In this document: one piece after another, positions 9,858 to 21,950 of the stretch
How the letters are laid out: each line of letters begins with the position of its first letter
Numbering within the stretch: the stretch's first letter is position 1
NCBI GenBank assembly: GCA_021234155.1
Contig: JAJEKV010000053.1
Coordinates: forward strand, 1,683,307 to 1,747,306
Length of the DNA stretch: 64,000 bases
Origin: Isoetes taiwanensis
Lineage: Eukaryota; Streptophyta; Lycopodiopsida; Isoetales; Isoetaceae
Direction of reading: 5' to 3'
Position numbers and translations under genes: made by a program
Notes under the pieces: generated by a model
Databases searched by the model: none
What the model saw: the letters and a program-made list of their open reading frames with translations, nothing else
What the model was told of the DNA's origin: nothing

Positions 9858-12477
9858 ATGACCTTGGTTATGATATTGAGGGAGGCCATATTAAGCTCCG
9901 CGAGCTCATCCGGTAGCCACCTACTCCTCGTGTTCACTCTACCGTCCGGCTCTCCTCGGCGTGTAAACATTGTTCACAACCTCGGTCACCACATCATACA
10001 CTGTTCAGCCCCCTCGGCTTATTTCCACACTCCGAGTGCCTACATTCATATCTCCTGCCGCCATACTCCTCTGCCTTCACAACCATCATCTCCCCACGGA
10101 GAATGGGTTATCCCATGTCTCTTTTCGGCCCCTCCCCATGTTCGGACATATCCCCAATCCCCTTCTTTTCACCCGACTCTTCCAGTTTACACTCTCCCTG
10201 ATCTCAAACCTCACGAACAAAGCTCTCAAGGACCATCCCCCCAGGATGCTCCTTTTCAAGACTCTCAAGGTTTTTCTGCCCCTTTGCAACACCATCCCGA
10301 GACTATGGCTGCACCACCTCATTATGTGCCTCCACCTACTCCGCTGCTCTATGCGCAAGGTCCATCACAATCTTCTTTTTAGGACTCTCAAATTGACCTA
10401 TCCCACTTTTGGCGCATTTAAAGGCAAACCATTGGATCAAAGTGCTCAAGCACACATGAAAGAATTTGAGGCTCTGGCTGTCCTAAATGGTCATGCTCAA
10501 CCTCAACTGAAGTTCCATATCTTTTCCACCACCCTGCATGGCTCCCCTCATCAATGGCTCATGGCAAACAAAAGCCATTGGAAATAAAACTGGACCGAAA
10601 TGAAGACTGATTTCCTTTCTCATTATGGCACCACAGATGATGATCAACTTCTTCTCAAACAACTCAATGATCTTCAGCAAGAGCCCACGGAGTCAGCCCA
10701 GGATTTTGCGGATCGTCTTCACATCCTCCTCAGCAAACTTCAAGAGTACCCCACGCAAAGCCAGATCCTCGTCTGGTTTCTCCAGGGACTCCCTCCGGCT
10801 ATTCGTCTCATGACTGAATACCTGCGCCCCAAGACTTTGGAGCAGACCATCGAACTTGTCAATCATTCAGTTAATGTTTCCTCCCGAGGCGTGGCCCTCC
10901 AGGAGCTACCCTTCATTCCTCCTGTCTTGGTACCTCAGACTGCCGTTCAGCCTCAACACTCAAATCCTCAACGCAGTCAAATTTGGTGCCACCTCTGCAA
11001 ATATCAAGGCCATTTGGCCAATGAGTGCAACTCCTCCAATGGCCCTCCTCATTGTAAACGCTGCAACATGTGCAATCATGCCACGGAAGAATGCACTCGT
11101 ACTCATCCTACGCCCTTCCGGCAAAAGATGGTTTATCAAGTCCAGATCACGCCTCAGCAACATACGTCATACCAACCTCAACCATTTCAAGCTCAACCAC
11201 TTCAACAGTATCAACAATCTCAGCAATCTCAGCAGCCAAGAGCACAAGGCAACCATGCTCCTTTTGATCCTTTTAAAGCCCAGTGTTATCATTGTCTGGA
11301 ATGGGGTCATACCACCACGGCATGCCCTCAACTTCCTCAAGTTGAAGTCCAACTTCCAGGCACGAATCAAACCACGTCAGTATGCCTCACATCCTATCAA
11401 CTTTGGATCGCAAATGGCAAACAGAGCCCTCGTCCTATTCTTCGAAAACCACCACGCGTGCTTCAACAATCAAGGTATCAACCCGCTCCTGCAGCAACTC
11501 CTCCGATGGATCAACAAGCCCAGGAAGAAATTTATCAGGCTCTAAATCCTCCAGTTCAACCGTCCAATTGGGTTGGTTTGGTTTCACGCCAGACCAGGGC
11601 GTCACGCCCCTTGACCATCCTTCCTCATGATACGCAACCTGCTTTTACAGTTGACACGATCCCTCATGCTGAGGACAAAAAGGTTCACTTTGCCCCCGAT
11701 TTGGATAAACTCATGCCTCATGTCATGCCAAAAGTCCGACAAAGTATCCTCAACCTCATGCAAGCTGCTGAAGGACGAACACTGGCTAATGTACACGCCA
11801 CCACCAGAGCTCAGCAGCGTCAGGATGCACCTCCGTCATCTCACCCTCCACGCTCTCAGCAATATCCTGACATTGCTGCTGAGGTGGAGCTTCTCAAAGA
11901 CGTTGCTGCTTCATTACCACCGTCTCCTGCTCCTTTGGATCCAGCTGATCCATTTTCTCATGTTCCCTTGGAACTCCAGGAAGAGCTTGCAAAAATCAAG
12001 ATTCCCTTGAGTTTAGCAACCATTTTAAAACTGTGTCCTGCTCTCAAGGACCAGTTGCCCCTTCCCACGGTACTGGTTGGGGCTGTCGCTACCTCCACAC
12101 CCACGGTACATGCCACGGTGGGCAATCAACAAGTCAACCATGTTCAAATTGACGGGGGTAGTGCTGTCAATCTTATCACTGATAAGCTCTGCAAGCAAAT
12201 GGGCATCCAACAACTTTATCGTGCCCCATATGACATCAAATTGGCTAATGGCCATATCACGCGCCCTCAAGGCGTCACCCCTCTTCTTCGATTCCCCTTG
12301 GAATTTGGTGTTTGGAAAGTTGGGGAAGACCCAGGTGATTATAAAATGTTGGTAGGCAATCTGTCAGGCCAAAAGTATCCATTACTGAGCCACGGACCAG
12401 CTCGTCATTACAGATGGTCATCTCAATCCCACTATGGATTTGGAAACAGACAAGATCATCTCGGTCGAACATGCTGA
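9858..12477 (+). pseudogene. Gag-protease of the nested Ty3/gypsy element (broken)
   Basis: Gag forms the RNA-packaging particle and the aspartic protease matures it. A proline/glutamine-rich N-terminal part is open in one frame to 10382. A frameshift leads to the Gag core (YPTFGAFKGKPLDQSAQAH), which has a TAA stop at 10585-10587 and then a long open frame from 10600 to 12477. That frame holds three CCHC zinc knuckles (CHLCKYQGHLANEC near 10987, CKRCNMCNHATEEC near 11059, CYHCLEWGHTTTAC near 11283). The protease motif is IDGGSAVNLI near 12148-12177, with DGGS in place of the usual D-S/T-G. Frame is lost before 12477. At least one stop and two shifts make it inactive. Confidence 0.88.
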
Positions 12478-13759
12478 ACCCTCTCTCTCAGACACCGATT
12501 CTGACGAAGCACAAAACATCTATCATGTACAGGCTCCCCCTGCGAGTCTGCCTCTGTCATCCTACCCTGAATATGCTGATCCATGGGGCGAGATGACTCT
12601 CGATCAGGACCAGGCTGTGGCTGCTTTACTCGACCCCTACCTGGCTCCTTGCAATCGCATCCAACGCATTGATCATTTTTCAGATACAGAACTTCCTCAC
12701 GACATGGTGGACGTACATGCCATCATGAAGCAACCACTGCTTGATGATGCTCAGCAACCACTTTTTTTCACCACGCAGAATGCAGCTCATCCCGTCATGT
12801 TCCAACCTCCTGCTCATGTTGTTCAAGACACGGAAATCGTTCCACATATTCAGACTCCTGAAGTGGAGATTGTGGACGTTGGCAACAATCAGCCCTGCCA
12901 ATCTCCCGACAACCTATCGCAAATGCGCCATCACGCTTTTCAAAAAATTCAAACACATTTTTGCCTGGAGCTATAAAGATCTTCGGGGTATCAACAAAAA
13001 CTTGGGGGAACTCACCATTCCTACCAAATCAGATACACGTCCTGTCTAGCAACGACAGTACCGGCTCAACCCAAATTACCGTGACCGAGTCAAGGCTAAA
13101 ATTGACAAACTTCTAGCTGCAGGTTTGATCTACGAGGTAAAACATTCTGAATGGGTGAGCCCCATCGTTATTGCTCTCAAACACAACGGTAAGATCCGCG
13201 TTTGCGTGGACTATCGCAAACTCAATCGGGAGCCCACGGGCGTGATCACTTCCCCTTCCTTCACGTACCGTGTTTGGAAGAGGTCGCTGGTCATGAAATG
13301 TACTCCTTCATGGATGGTTTTTCAGGCTACAATCAAATTTCAATCAAAGAAGCTGATCAACTAAAGACTACCTTCACCATCCCGTGGGGCACTTTTGCCT
13401 ACAAGGTGGTTCCTTTTGGGTTATCAAACTCTCCATCAACGTTTCAACGCATCATGCTCTCGGTTTTTCATGATTATATGAAGGAGAAACCCTTTCTCCA
13501 GATTTTTCAAGATGACTTTTTAGCCTCTGGTTCCATGGATGACCACCTAGATAAATTAGAGCTCGTCTTTCAGAAATGTGATGAGTCTGGCATTAGTCTC
13601 AATCCTGAGAAGTGCACTTTCTGCGTCACCTCTGGTGTTCTGTTAGGACATGTGGTCAGTAAAGCAGGTATCACCACGGATCTGCTAAAAATCGGTTCAA
13701 GGCTTAAAGCTCAAGCACCATCTAATATCAAGGAGACACGTTCTTTCCGGGCAAGGTAA
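12434..13759 (+). pseudogene. Reverse transcriptase of the nested element (frameshifted)
   Basis: An acidic, histidine-rich linker (12434-12976) leads into the RT start FAWSYKDLRGI near 12960. Next come RVKAKIDKLLAAGLI and WVSPIVIALKHNGKIRVCVDYRKLN (13149-13230), a frameshift between about 13220 and 13290, then MDGFSGYNQI, VVPFGLSNSPSTFQRIM, and the catalytic box FQDDF at 13505-13519. Thumb sequence follows to VLLGHVVSKAGI. The two aspartates of the active site are retained. A stop near 13049 and shifts break the frame. RT copies element RNA into DNA in the particle. Confidence 0.88.
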
Positions 13760-14300
13760 ATTATTATTCCACCTTCATTCCTGGACTTGCGACCATTGCT
13801 GATCCCATTCATAAACTCATCGGGTGATGAATCCACTTGGGCTTGGAATTCCCGGTAGGATGTTTGCTTTCCAACAGTTGAAGATCTTGCTTACTCAGGG
13901 CCCCGTGCTTGTTCCTCCTCAATGGGACAAGCCTTTTCATGTTCATGTCGATGTCTCAAAGATTTGCTATTGGTGTTGTTCTCTCAAAGCATTTGGCGTG
14001 CACCGATAAACCGAACCGATTATGCGTGAGAAAACTCAATCTGGCGGCGCAACTACTCAGCCACCGAGAGTGAGGCCTTAGGTTTAATTTTTTATGTCCA
14101 ACGCTTCCGTCATTATTTGTTGGGCGGTCGGATCAAATTCTTTGTTGATCATCAAGCACTTCTTTATTTGATCAACAAGTCCACTACAGGCGGGGATTGC
14201 TCGTTGGGTCCTTCTGCCGCAAGAATTAGCTCCATTTGAAATCGTTCATAAAGTGGCAAATCTCATGTTGTACCGGTTATCTCTCCGCGCGATCCACCTG
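13760..14300 (+). pseudogene. RNase H region of the nested element (fragmented)
   Basis: Pieces in different frames match the RNase H part of Ty3/gypsy Pol: FQQLKILLTQGPVLVPPQWDKPF near 13870, ATESEALGLIFYVQRFRHYL near 14060-14115, then IKFFVDHQALLYLINKS near 14130. The tether toward integrase (PFEIVHK) is visible near 14234. It removes RNA from RNA:DNA hybrids in the family. Multiple stops and shifts are present. Confidence 0.75.
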
Positions 14301-14479
14301 GATGATCCCTCCACGGGTGTTTGGATGCCTTTCTGCCCGCCACCGGCTTTTTTGGTCACGGCCCGCCCCATTGGTTTCATAACTTCCGCAATATCTTCTC
14401 CTCAGCGGTGCTCTTCCCTCCGAAGATCCCACGCTCTCTCCAGAAAAGCTTCAATCACGCCGCCGCCAATTTCTCCGCG

Positions 14480-15669
14480 AGGTTCGTGGACTATACCATG
14501 GTTTGCGGGCCATCACGGCCAAGCGTGGCAAAGATATGGTCCTCCGACGCTGTGTTCTTCCTCATGAAGTACCGATATGGTTCGACAAGCCCATGAGGGG
14601 CTTGGTGGTGGTCATTTTCACGGTGACACCACGGCCGCAAAAATACTTCTCGCCCCGCTATTTACGGCCCACTCTTCAAGGATGCCCACGCCACGCCAGC
14701 GTGTGATGTCTATCGGCGTCTTGGGTAGGCCCCGCCGTGGCGCTCTCCGTTCAGCGCCGGTCGCCATGCCACTTCCCTTCAGCAAATGGGGAATGGACTT
14801 TGTGGGGCCCATCGATCCTCCCGCGCGGCACACCCGTGCCCGCTACATTCTGGTCATCACTGATTACGCTACCAAATGGGCTGAGGCTTGTGCTCTTCCA
14901 GACAACACAGCCGCAAGCATAGCCAAGATCCTCTATACGCACATCATCACGCGTTTTGGCTGTCCCACGGAACTGGTCAGTGATCATCAAAGAGCTGACA
15001 GATTATCTGCTGATCCATCATCGCAAAAGCACACCTTACTATCCTCAAGGGAATGGTTTGGCTGAAAGCACCAACAAGACTCTCATCACTATTCTGAAGA
15101 AAATCTGTGATGCCTCTCGCACGGATTGGCACGAAAAGTTACCTACTGTTCTTTGGGCTTACAACTGCTGTTTCAAAATTGCTACTGGTCACACTCCTTT
15201 TAAATTGGTTTATGGACAAGAAGCCTTGATGCCCTTTGAATATGTTCTTCCGACACTTCGTTTTCAACTTGCTACCACTCATAACCCACCTGCAGCTCTT
15301 CAAGAACGAGTTTACCAACTAGAACAGTTGGACGAACTTAGGCGAGATGCATATATTTGGGTTCTTCATGGTCAACAGTTAAGGAAATCTTTGCATGACA
15401 AACATCTGCGAGCCAAAACTTTTCAAGAAGGTGAATTGGTTTTGCTTTCTCGTTACAAAAATTTTCCAGGGAAGTTAAAGTTCAGATGGCTTGGTCCTTA
15501 TCAAATCGTTCAAGTTGTACAACCCAGCGTTTTCCAGCTAGCAGAATTAGATGGCACTCCATTACCTACACTGGTTAATGGCTTTCGCCTAAAACAATTT
15601 CATACAGAAGATACAGACAGTCATACACATGATGCACAACAAAATTCTGACTCCACAGATAGTGACTAA
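14480..15669 (+). pseudogene. Integrase of the nested element, catalytic interval shortened
   Basis: Integrase inserts the DNA copy. The zinc-binding start is degraded (FHGDTTAAKILLAPLF near 14615). The catalytic core has D in WGMDFVGPI (14796-14798), D in LVSDHQ (14982-14984) and E in NGLAESTNKTL (15064-15066). Only about 26 codons separate the second D from E, against 35 in the family, and a frameshift lies between, so the core has lost about 26 bp. The last 237 codons are open from 14956 to 15669 and include YYPQGNG, AYNCCFKIATGHTPF, VYGQEALMPFEY and the C-terminal fold (FRWLGPYQIVQV). The tail is acidic and lacks a chromodomain. Confidence 0.9.
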
Positions 15670-15750
15670 AGCGGCATATTTATATTTATAGTAGAGGCAA
15701 TATACAAAATGTGGGCATTGCCCACATACTTCAAACTATGAGCGAGAGCC

Positions 15751-15966
15751 CTATTTACAAAATCCTACATTAAAGCACCCCCTACTCGGGGTTTGGAGCG
15801 AGGTGATGTGGAGCACATGGTAGAGGCACTTCTCCGGATCCCAGCGCAGATGCACTACCACCTCCATCAGATTTGTTAAGGGGTCGGGATGCTCAGCCAT
15901 CCCACTGCACCACCCGTCCATAGGAATACCGCGGTTGCGGCATTTCGGAAGGTCAAGATCATTCAT
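15751..15966 (-). pseudogene. Antisense reading frame between integrase and 3' ORF
   Basis: A minus-strand frame of 71 codons starts at 15966 (MNDLDLPKCRNRG) and contains VVVHLRWDPEKCLYHVLHI and TPSRGCFNV. Its composition is protein-like, with no low-complexity bias. It lies in the place where some Tat-lineage retrotransposons carry an antisense ORF of unknown function. I do not recognise a domain. The frame could be a remnant of a longer ORF extending toward 16050. It may also be chance. Confidence 0.35.
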
Positions 15967-16552
15967 CTTCGAGGGTAATCCACTCTGGCGTTAGTCGGCA
16001 TAGTGCAGTTTTTGTTCATGATCACGCTGGTGTCTCGGCTTAAACCACTTTTCGTCTTATATAGCCAAACCGCCGTGGCACCACAGCCGGCGTGGACCAA
16101 TCAGCCAAATTGCTAGCGTGGTTTGCAATGCAAGGCCATTTCTAAATTGGGAATCTTTTCTCCGTCGCATATCTAGCCATGGTCACATCGACACATTCTT
16201 CTTTATGATATCTCGCCGAGTTGCCGCATTAAATAACATTCCTTCCTTTCCGCCCATCCGGACATTAATATTTGTACCTTAAGCCATTTGTCACATCCGA
16301 TCGTTCATTCCGCGTCTCATCTCCCGCTGATTCATAAACTTCTTCCTTAAGCTGCTAGGGACTTAGCCAAATTTTTTGCCCCTCAATCGACTACGCCCAT
16401 CTATAAGCCACACAGCACCATCAGCGGTTGCTGTTTCATTCACCTCCCCCCCCCGCCACACCTCCTTTAGGTCCTTCGCCGTTTTTTGTCTTACGCTCTC
16501 AGCCCTCCAGGCTTCTCACATCCGCTCTTCAAGTCACTTTCGGGCAGCTCTT
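15967..16552. other. Spacer inside the nested element
   Basis: No conserved domain is seen. The stretch contains CT-rich sequence and a run of ten C residues near 16446-16455. It separates the antisense frame from the downstream sense ORF. Confidence 0.4.
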
Positions 16553-18674
16553 ACATGGCCGCTACACCAAAATTCCCTCAACTTCAAACTTCTGCTCCAC
16601 GGGATCCGGCTCTTTTTGAGTCGGTGACCTTCTCAACACCCACCTTTCGCGAAGCCCTAGCAGGTCCAAGTCGAGCTGTGGGGAACGCCATGGGCTTTAT
16701 GCATTCTCCACCCAAGACCTCCTTGCACCAAATTCGGAGCAACTGAAGCAGTTTATCGCTCATATGATCAACAACCCGGAAGGATACGCTACCACGGCCG
16801 ATCAGACCACCATTTTGCTTACTCCGGTTCTGCTTTTTCAGGTATTCTAAATTCCTCTTACCAGACCTTCTTTATCTTGGGCTGTCTTACAGGACCAGGA
16901 TGTCTCTCAGTATGGCGCAGCTCCTTATCAAGCCAACATCCATCGACTCACCAACATTGCAAAGACCCACGATACTTTTGTAAAGTTTCTGTGGCGAAAA
17001 TTCTATGGGTATTCCATCAAGAATACCCATATTAATAAACAATTTTATAACATTGTATCCATTCCCCTCATCCTATTGATTGACCACAAATTATGTTCCT
17101 CAGACTTCTCCATGAAGTTGATCGCATCCGTGCAGCACCTTCTTCTGGCTTTGACACTGTTGTAGGTGCTCACCTCCAAGCCATCATCCGTCATTATATA
17201 CCTATCACCCGTCCTGGGTCCCCTTCCACTTCTCGTGCATCCACTCATCAATCTTTTCATTCCCTTCCTCAAAACCAGCAGGCTGAAACTTCACGTCCTC
17301 CTCTTTCTCCTGGTCATGTTCAACCAAACGCCAAGCCTATTTCTGTCTCGTCTTCCTCCACGGAATCCATGCCCACAACTTCTCATCAACATTCTCAGAC
17401 ATCACAGACCCATCACCACCAGGGCCCCGCACCTCCACCTTCTCGACAAGCCCTGTATCAATACCAGCAAGATGTCCAAGCTGTTGTTCTCAAGCTACAG
17501 GACTCACAAGAAGTCTTCATGAATGGTGTTCAAGCCTACATGGAGGCCACGAGCAGTTCACGGGGATCTCCAAGATGCCACCACGCCGCGCTCAATCCCT
17601 GGAAGAAAAACTTCAACAGAAGCACGGGGCTCTTTTACAGGCCCGTGAAGCTCTCAAGACTGCACAAGACCAAACAACCCTGCTTGCTGATCAACAGGCT
17701 CAGTTACAATCCATCATTCAAGAATTGCTTGAGCAGATCAAAGACAAGGATAAAGCCCTTGCAGATCTTCACACCATGTACACTGAGCTCTCTCAAAATT
17801 ACAACACTCAACTTCAAGAGCTCAAGGAGCGCCAACGAAGCAGCTCCCTCTCTCCAAGACCAACCCACCCTTGTTGAAAAATCAGGTCACATCTCTTCGA
17901 CTCAAACACGAGCACATAAACAAAAATTAATTGATGATACAGAGATTGCAACGCTTCGCCTGCATACTCCTAGGCAATCCGCTTCACAGGGCACGCTCTC
18001 TCACAGACGGTTCCGTGATCAATCACGTCTCCTGCTCGAAAAGGATAATCAGATCCGCGACCTCGAACATCAACTCCAGCAAGCTGTTCAATCAGCGGAA
18101 GAGGCCCAAAATAAACAAGAGGGCTATATTGATATTGCTAGATTTCTCTACTCCTTCCAGTTATCTGGATTATGTGGTTGCCCGACGCCACCTTTTTCTT
18201 ACGGCACGTGACCGACGGCCGTTTAATGCATGTACCACTACGCGCTAGCGAATTTTCTAAGGATCTGGCCGGACCTTTCTGTTGAAGACAAAGGTTTACT
18301 CTGTGCCCTCTTAATATTTGATCAAATCAACTGTGAGGATCCTGATTTGGTCATCTTCCGAGTTGTTCAGCCTATGATTTTACATTTTTCATGATTTCTA
18401 CCTGGCTGATACACAAGACAAATTCAGAGATGAGGCACATCGAGTTTTTCAAGGCAACCATCATGCCCATTGGCTGTTGTTAGAAATCAATCCATATTTA
18501 CAGGATCCTGCTCGGACCAACACTCTCTGTACTGAGTACATGCCTGAGCTTGCTCAGCATTTACCGCTATGGCAAGCTGAGACGCTAGAACAGGTAAAGA
18601 AGAATTTAGCTCATCCTGAGGATCTCCCCTTTGCTCAAATTTTATGCAGCACCTCGGTGGCTACAATTCCCTGA
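16553..18674 (+). pseudogene. Extra 3' ORF of the nested element, coiled-coil rich (broken)
   Basis: A plausible start MAATPKFPQLQTSAP at 16553 opens a sense reading region that changes frame several times. Later pieces are MFLRLLHEVDRIRAAPSSGFD (17093), a serine/proline/glutamine-rich middle (about 17215-17460), then a strong coiled coil (17575-17850: EEKLQQKHGALLQAREALKT, DKDKALADLHTMY) and another near 18030-18120 (LEKDNQIRDLEHQLQQAVQ). A last open piece is 18477-18674 (NPYLQDPARTNTLCTEYM). The family function is unknown; extra ORFs at this place are known in Tat/Athila elements. It shows no transmembrane segment that would suggest an envelope protein. Confidence 0.6.
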
Positions 18675-19515
18675 GTGCTCTTTTCGGGCCCGGTAAGACC
18701 ATACCCATCGGTTGGGTTAATCCTCCGGTCTATACTACGACTCTGGGACCCAGATTGGGACGGTGGTGCCGGTCCCAGCCCTTGTTAGGTAGTGGGGGCA
18801 GGCTCAAGGCTCGCCGCCCACGGGCATGGCTCACTCTCCATATGCTTCATTAGGTGTACCTCCACGCCAAGGTTTCTCACCTCGGGATGGCGTCTTCCCT
18901 TTTGGACCAAGGTCACGGACGGCCACGGCGGGTGGACTCCTCCTCGATTTCCATGGACCTCCACGGCCGGGATCCGCGTTTTGTTCGGCGCTCAAATTGG
19001 GAGAATGGTGCCATCTTGGACCACCACGAGAAAATTGGATCTACATCCCCAATGGCGTGGTTGGCTGACGCCAAATCATGCAGCAGTCTTGATACCTTTT
19101 TGCCGAGAATCGCCGCCTCCTCACCGGATCCCTCGGTTCATCGACAAGCAAGGGCTTGCGGCTTTGCTTTAAAAGTGTCCCCTCGATAAGCTCTCTAAAT
19201 CGGCGTCCTATCTATTATTGCAGCAGAATGCAAATTAATGGATTGCCTTCGCCTCAGGACTGCCTTCTCATGGAATGCCAATTAAAATTTTCTTGGACGC
19301 ACATAGTGCCCTTGAAGACATGGTGCGCTCTGGATTTCTCATTGACGCTCTTCACGCCATCGGTCTCCAACACTCTCGACGGCTCTCCGGACACGCCAAG
19401 ATCTCATTGGCAACTATCGCTAATGGCGGAGTCCTCATACCCGGGAGGATGAATTTCCCCTTCTGGGTTCAGCCGCCGAACCGTTCCTCCCTTTCTTCAC
19501 CACGAGGTGTCGTTT
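18675..19515. other. 3' untranslated part of the nested element
   Basis: GC-richer sequence with overlapping short open frames in all frames, none with recognisable content. It runs into the polypurine tract. Confidence 0.5.
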
Positions 19516-19526
19516 GGTGGGGGGAG
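19516..19526 (+). promoter_or_regulatory. Polypurine tract before the 3' LTR
   Basis: GGTGGGGGGAG, one T among purines, sits directly upstream of the LTR start TGTTAG. It is the site for plus-strand priming in LTR retrotransposons. Confidence 0.75.
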
Positions 19527-20100
19527 TGTTAGTCCCATGCGTCACAGTGCGGGACTATTCATCTGCGACGGACGGTCAAGGCCAAGGATCCGCGGTGAGG
19601 TCGCGTCGGTGTCGTCAAAAGCCCCAAAAAAGACCAAGCGCCGGACCCGACGGCCGCAACCACGAAGAGGTCGAAACGGACGCAAATGACGGCCCGTCAA
19701 GCGTCGTGTCACGTGATTCGGGCATTTCAAGAGGCACCGCCAACATTCACATAAATCGGGCCTCCTTCCAGAAGTAAAACCGGAATCGGTCGGAGTGTCT
19801 ATCTTGGGCCAAAGGCCATTGTACTATATATATGAGTAAAGCTAGCATTCAAGGGCTAGATGAGTTTACAGTCTTATCTCATACGTTTTCTCTCGATTGT
19901 GAGAGCTCATGTATCATCATTGATATCAAAGAGTTTTGTTCTCATCATTTGTGTTCTTATTGTTTTTCGCTTGTTCTCTCTTTCTTCCTTTTCCTTGTTT
20001 CTTTGCAAATCGGCGTGACGACTCTCCATTCTCTGTTTGATCCACGGGTCCTCACAAAGAGAGGTCACTTGCGAGGAGTTCAGAACCCGGGACCCAAACA
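19527..20100 (+). repeat. 3' LTR (574 bp)
   Basis: It starts TGTTAGTCC after the polypurine tract and ends ACCCAAACA before AGCAA. It matches the 5' LTR throughout with substitutions and indels; a TATATATAT box lies at 19825-19833. Confidence 0.88.
19825..19833 (+). promoter_or_regulatory. TATA box of the 3' LTR
   Basis: TATATATAT in the conserved context gccattgtac...gagtaaagc. It could drive read-out transcription into the LINE sequence downstream. Confidence 0.5.
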
Positions 20101-20105
20101 AGCAA
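20101..20105 (+). repeat. Target site duplication AGCAA, right copy
   Basis: Identical to 9120-9124 and directly after the CA end of the 3' LTR. Confidence 0.88.
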
Positions 20106-21204
20106 TAAATGGTGAGGCCGAAGGTTTGGATGGAGTTTCATTAATTAATGAAAAGGTAATGATTATATTGAAAAAAGCATGCATAATACATCCACAAGTG
20201 CTCAAACTCCTCCGAATATGGATATAGATCACCTTAAGATGGATCTTCAAGACCCGAACCCTCGAAGACAATGACAAAATTTTGATACACCGAAAAGTCT
20301 CAAATTCTTTTGCCATACTTGCGGATATATCGGGGAAGACTCGGTCTTTGATAATGATGCGGATGATATATGTATTGGTCCCAGGAGCCACCCTCCCATC
20401 ATACTCAGCTTCATAACACATCTCCCATAAATTTCATCCCAAATACTACACCTTCACCGAAATTGAACACAACCCCCCTTCTACATGTGGACCTTCTTGA
20501 CACTTCACAACCAACCTACCCTTCTTCTAAGAATGCAGCCATTTCCCCTGAGATAGCTCAGCAGCTACAGGAATTAGTGACAGTGCCAGACATGGTGCCA
20601 GAATCCCCTGAACAGATGCCAGTTGGATTAAAGGACAGGGATGAAAAGGTTAGAAATATTTCAAATGTTTGGGAACACAATTTGTTGCATGCAGATCCTC
20701 AGGAACACACAGTGGTATTAGCAGTAGGTTCTCAGCATGACATTGAGAAAATAGCAGACTCTACTCTACATCAAAAGGGATTTGCAGAGTTACCACACCT
20801 TCAACAAATTACTCCCAGGCAAGATCTTTCCACTTCAAATGCTGAAGATAATTTGTTGGTTATTTGTTCTAATGTGGATAATAATGTAGCTAACTCCAGT
20901 GACGCAGCTTTAAATGAGCCTATAGTTCAGGAGTGTTGCAAATCTAAATTCTGGCAATGCTCTCACCTTGATAAAATGTCTGATGATAGTAACTCTGCAG
21001 ATTCTGATCCTGATAAAGAAAATGCCCCTGAACATCACTTTTCTAAATTTGATACCCCTGGGATGATGATGTTTACCTAACTGCTCACCAAGATAGGGCT
21101 GATCACTCTATAAACAAAACATCCACCAGAATTAGAAAGAAAAAAGATAAACATATTCTTGGCCAAATCCATAATACCCCTGCAGCTAACACTCGACTTA
21201 AATA
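20106..21204 (+). pseudogene. LINE ORF1 (rest of it)
   Basis: Reading resumes with INGEAEGLDGVSLINEK. Near 20303 a partial zinc knuckle KFFCHTCGYIGE is visible, expected in the C-terminal half of plant LINE ORF1. An open stretch of 236 codons (20370-21080) is rich in D, E, S and Q. A shift near 21060 leads into a basic tail (TRIRKKKDKHILGQIHNT) ending at TAG 21202-21204. ORF1 protein binds LINE RNA. At least two frameshifts break it. Confidence 0.7.
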
Positions 21205-21256
21205 GCTATCAAACTCCATTGATTCTTCCCAAGGTTGCCTTTTCCTTAACTATATC

Positions 21257-21950
21257 ATGAAGATTCTCAGTTGGAATCTAAGAGGTATAAAAGGCCCTTT
21301 GAAAAGAAGAAGGGCTATTTTCTCAAATCAGAAGTTATGATGCTGATATCATTCTTCTTCAGGAGCTTAGACTCCCTAGTTTTGAGTGCTCAAATTTAGC
21401 AGATTGGATTGGCCCTGGTTTTTTCTCTACTTGGATTGAGGCCACTGGCACCTCGGGAGGGCTCTGCATTATTTGGAGACATCTTAATCACAGCTCTGTC
21501 TATATTAGCCCTTGCAGATCCTGGCAATCTGTCATCTTCAAGCACAATGATTTTAGATTTGGTATAATAAACATCTATGCCTCCACTGATTCTAGAATTA
21601 GAGCTAACACTTGGCCTCCTGTTAACAATTATATTGCATCTCAAGATTGTGACACCTGGATCATGGCAGGAGACTTCAACAACACACCTACTTGGGACTT
21701 AAAAATTGGCAAAAATCTCAACATGTCATCTTATGAAAGATCTCAATGGGATCAAATGCTTGACACTCATTTTCTTCAGCATATCCCCTCTTCCACCTTA
21801 GCTTATACATGGTCTAACAAGCAAGAAGGTAATAGCAGAGTCTACTGTGCCCTAGATAGGTTCTACATAAACAACATTCAGAATGATATCTGGAATAATT
21901 GCTTGGTCTACAGTGATGAATGTACATCAATATCTGACCACCAGCCTTAA
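21257..21950 (+). pseudogene. LINE ORF2, AP-type endonuclease domain
   Basis: The ATG at 21257 begins MKILSWNLRGIKGPLKRRR, the usual start of a plant LINE ORF2. A frameshift follows near 21330. Endonuclease motifs then appear in order: IILLQELRLPSF (about 21350), GGLCIIWRH, AGDFNNTPTWD (21666 on), LDRFYIN and ISDHQP at 21931-21948, directly before a stop. These include the catalytic E, D/N and SDH residues. The domain nicks target DNA to prime reverse transcription. One frameshift and one stop disrupt it. Confidence 0.85.

Larger units (their letters stand above)
9125..20100 (+). mobile_element. Nested Ty3/gypsy LTR retrotransposon, non-chromodomain type, with extra 3' ORFs
   Basis: The element is 10,976 bp, bounded by TG...CA LTRs and a 5-bp duplication. 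Order inside is leader, Gag, protease, RT, RNase H, integrase, antisense ORF, sense coiled-coil ORF, polypurine tract and 3' LTR. The domain order RT-RH-IN defines Ty3/gypsy. There is no chromodomain after integrase, Gag has three zinc knuckles, and there are about 3.8 kb between integrase and the PPT. These features point to the Tat/Athila (OTA) side, where extra sense and antisense ORFs are known. All coding parts carry stops and frameshifts, so it is not autonomous. LTRs differ by many indels, which indicates an old insertion. Confidence 0.9.

Noticed and set aside
16376-18674. Envelope gene in the nested Ty3/gypsy element
   Set aside because: The extra 3' ORF has coiled coils but no signal peptide or convincing transmembrane segment, so an envelope assignment is not supported.
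18675-19515. Overlapping open frames in three frames near the 3' LTR of the nested element
   Set aside because: No motif, all frames similarly open, consistent with GC-rich untranslated sequence.
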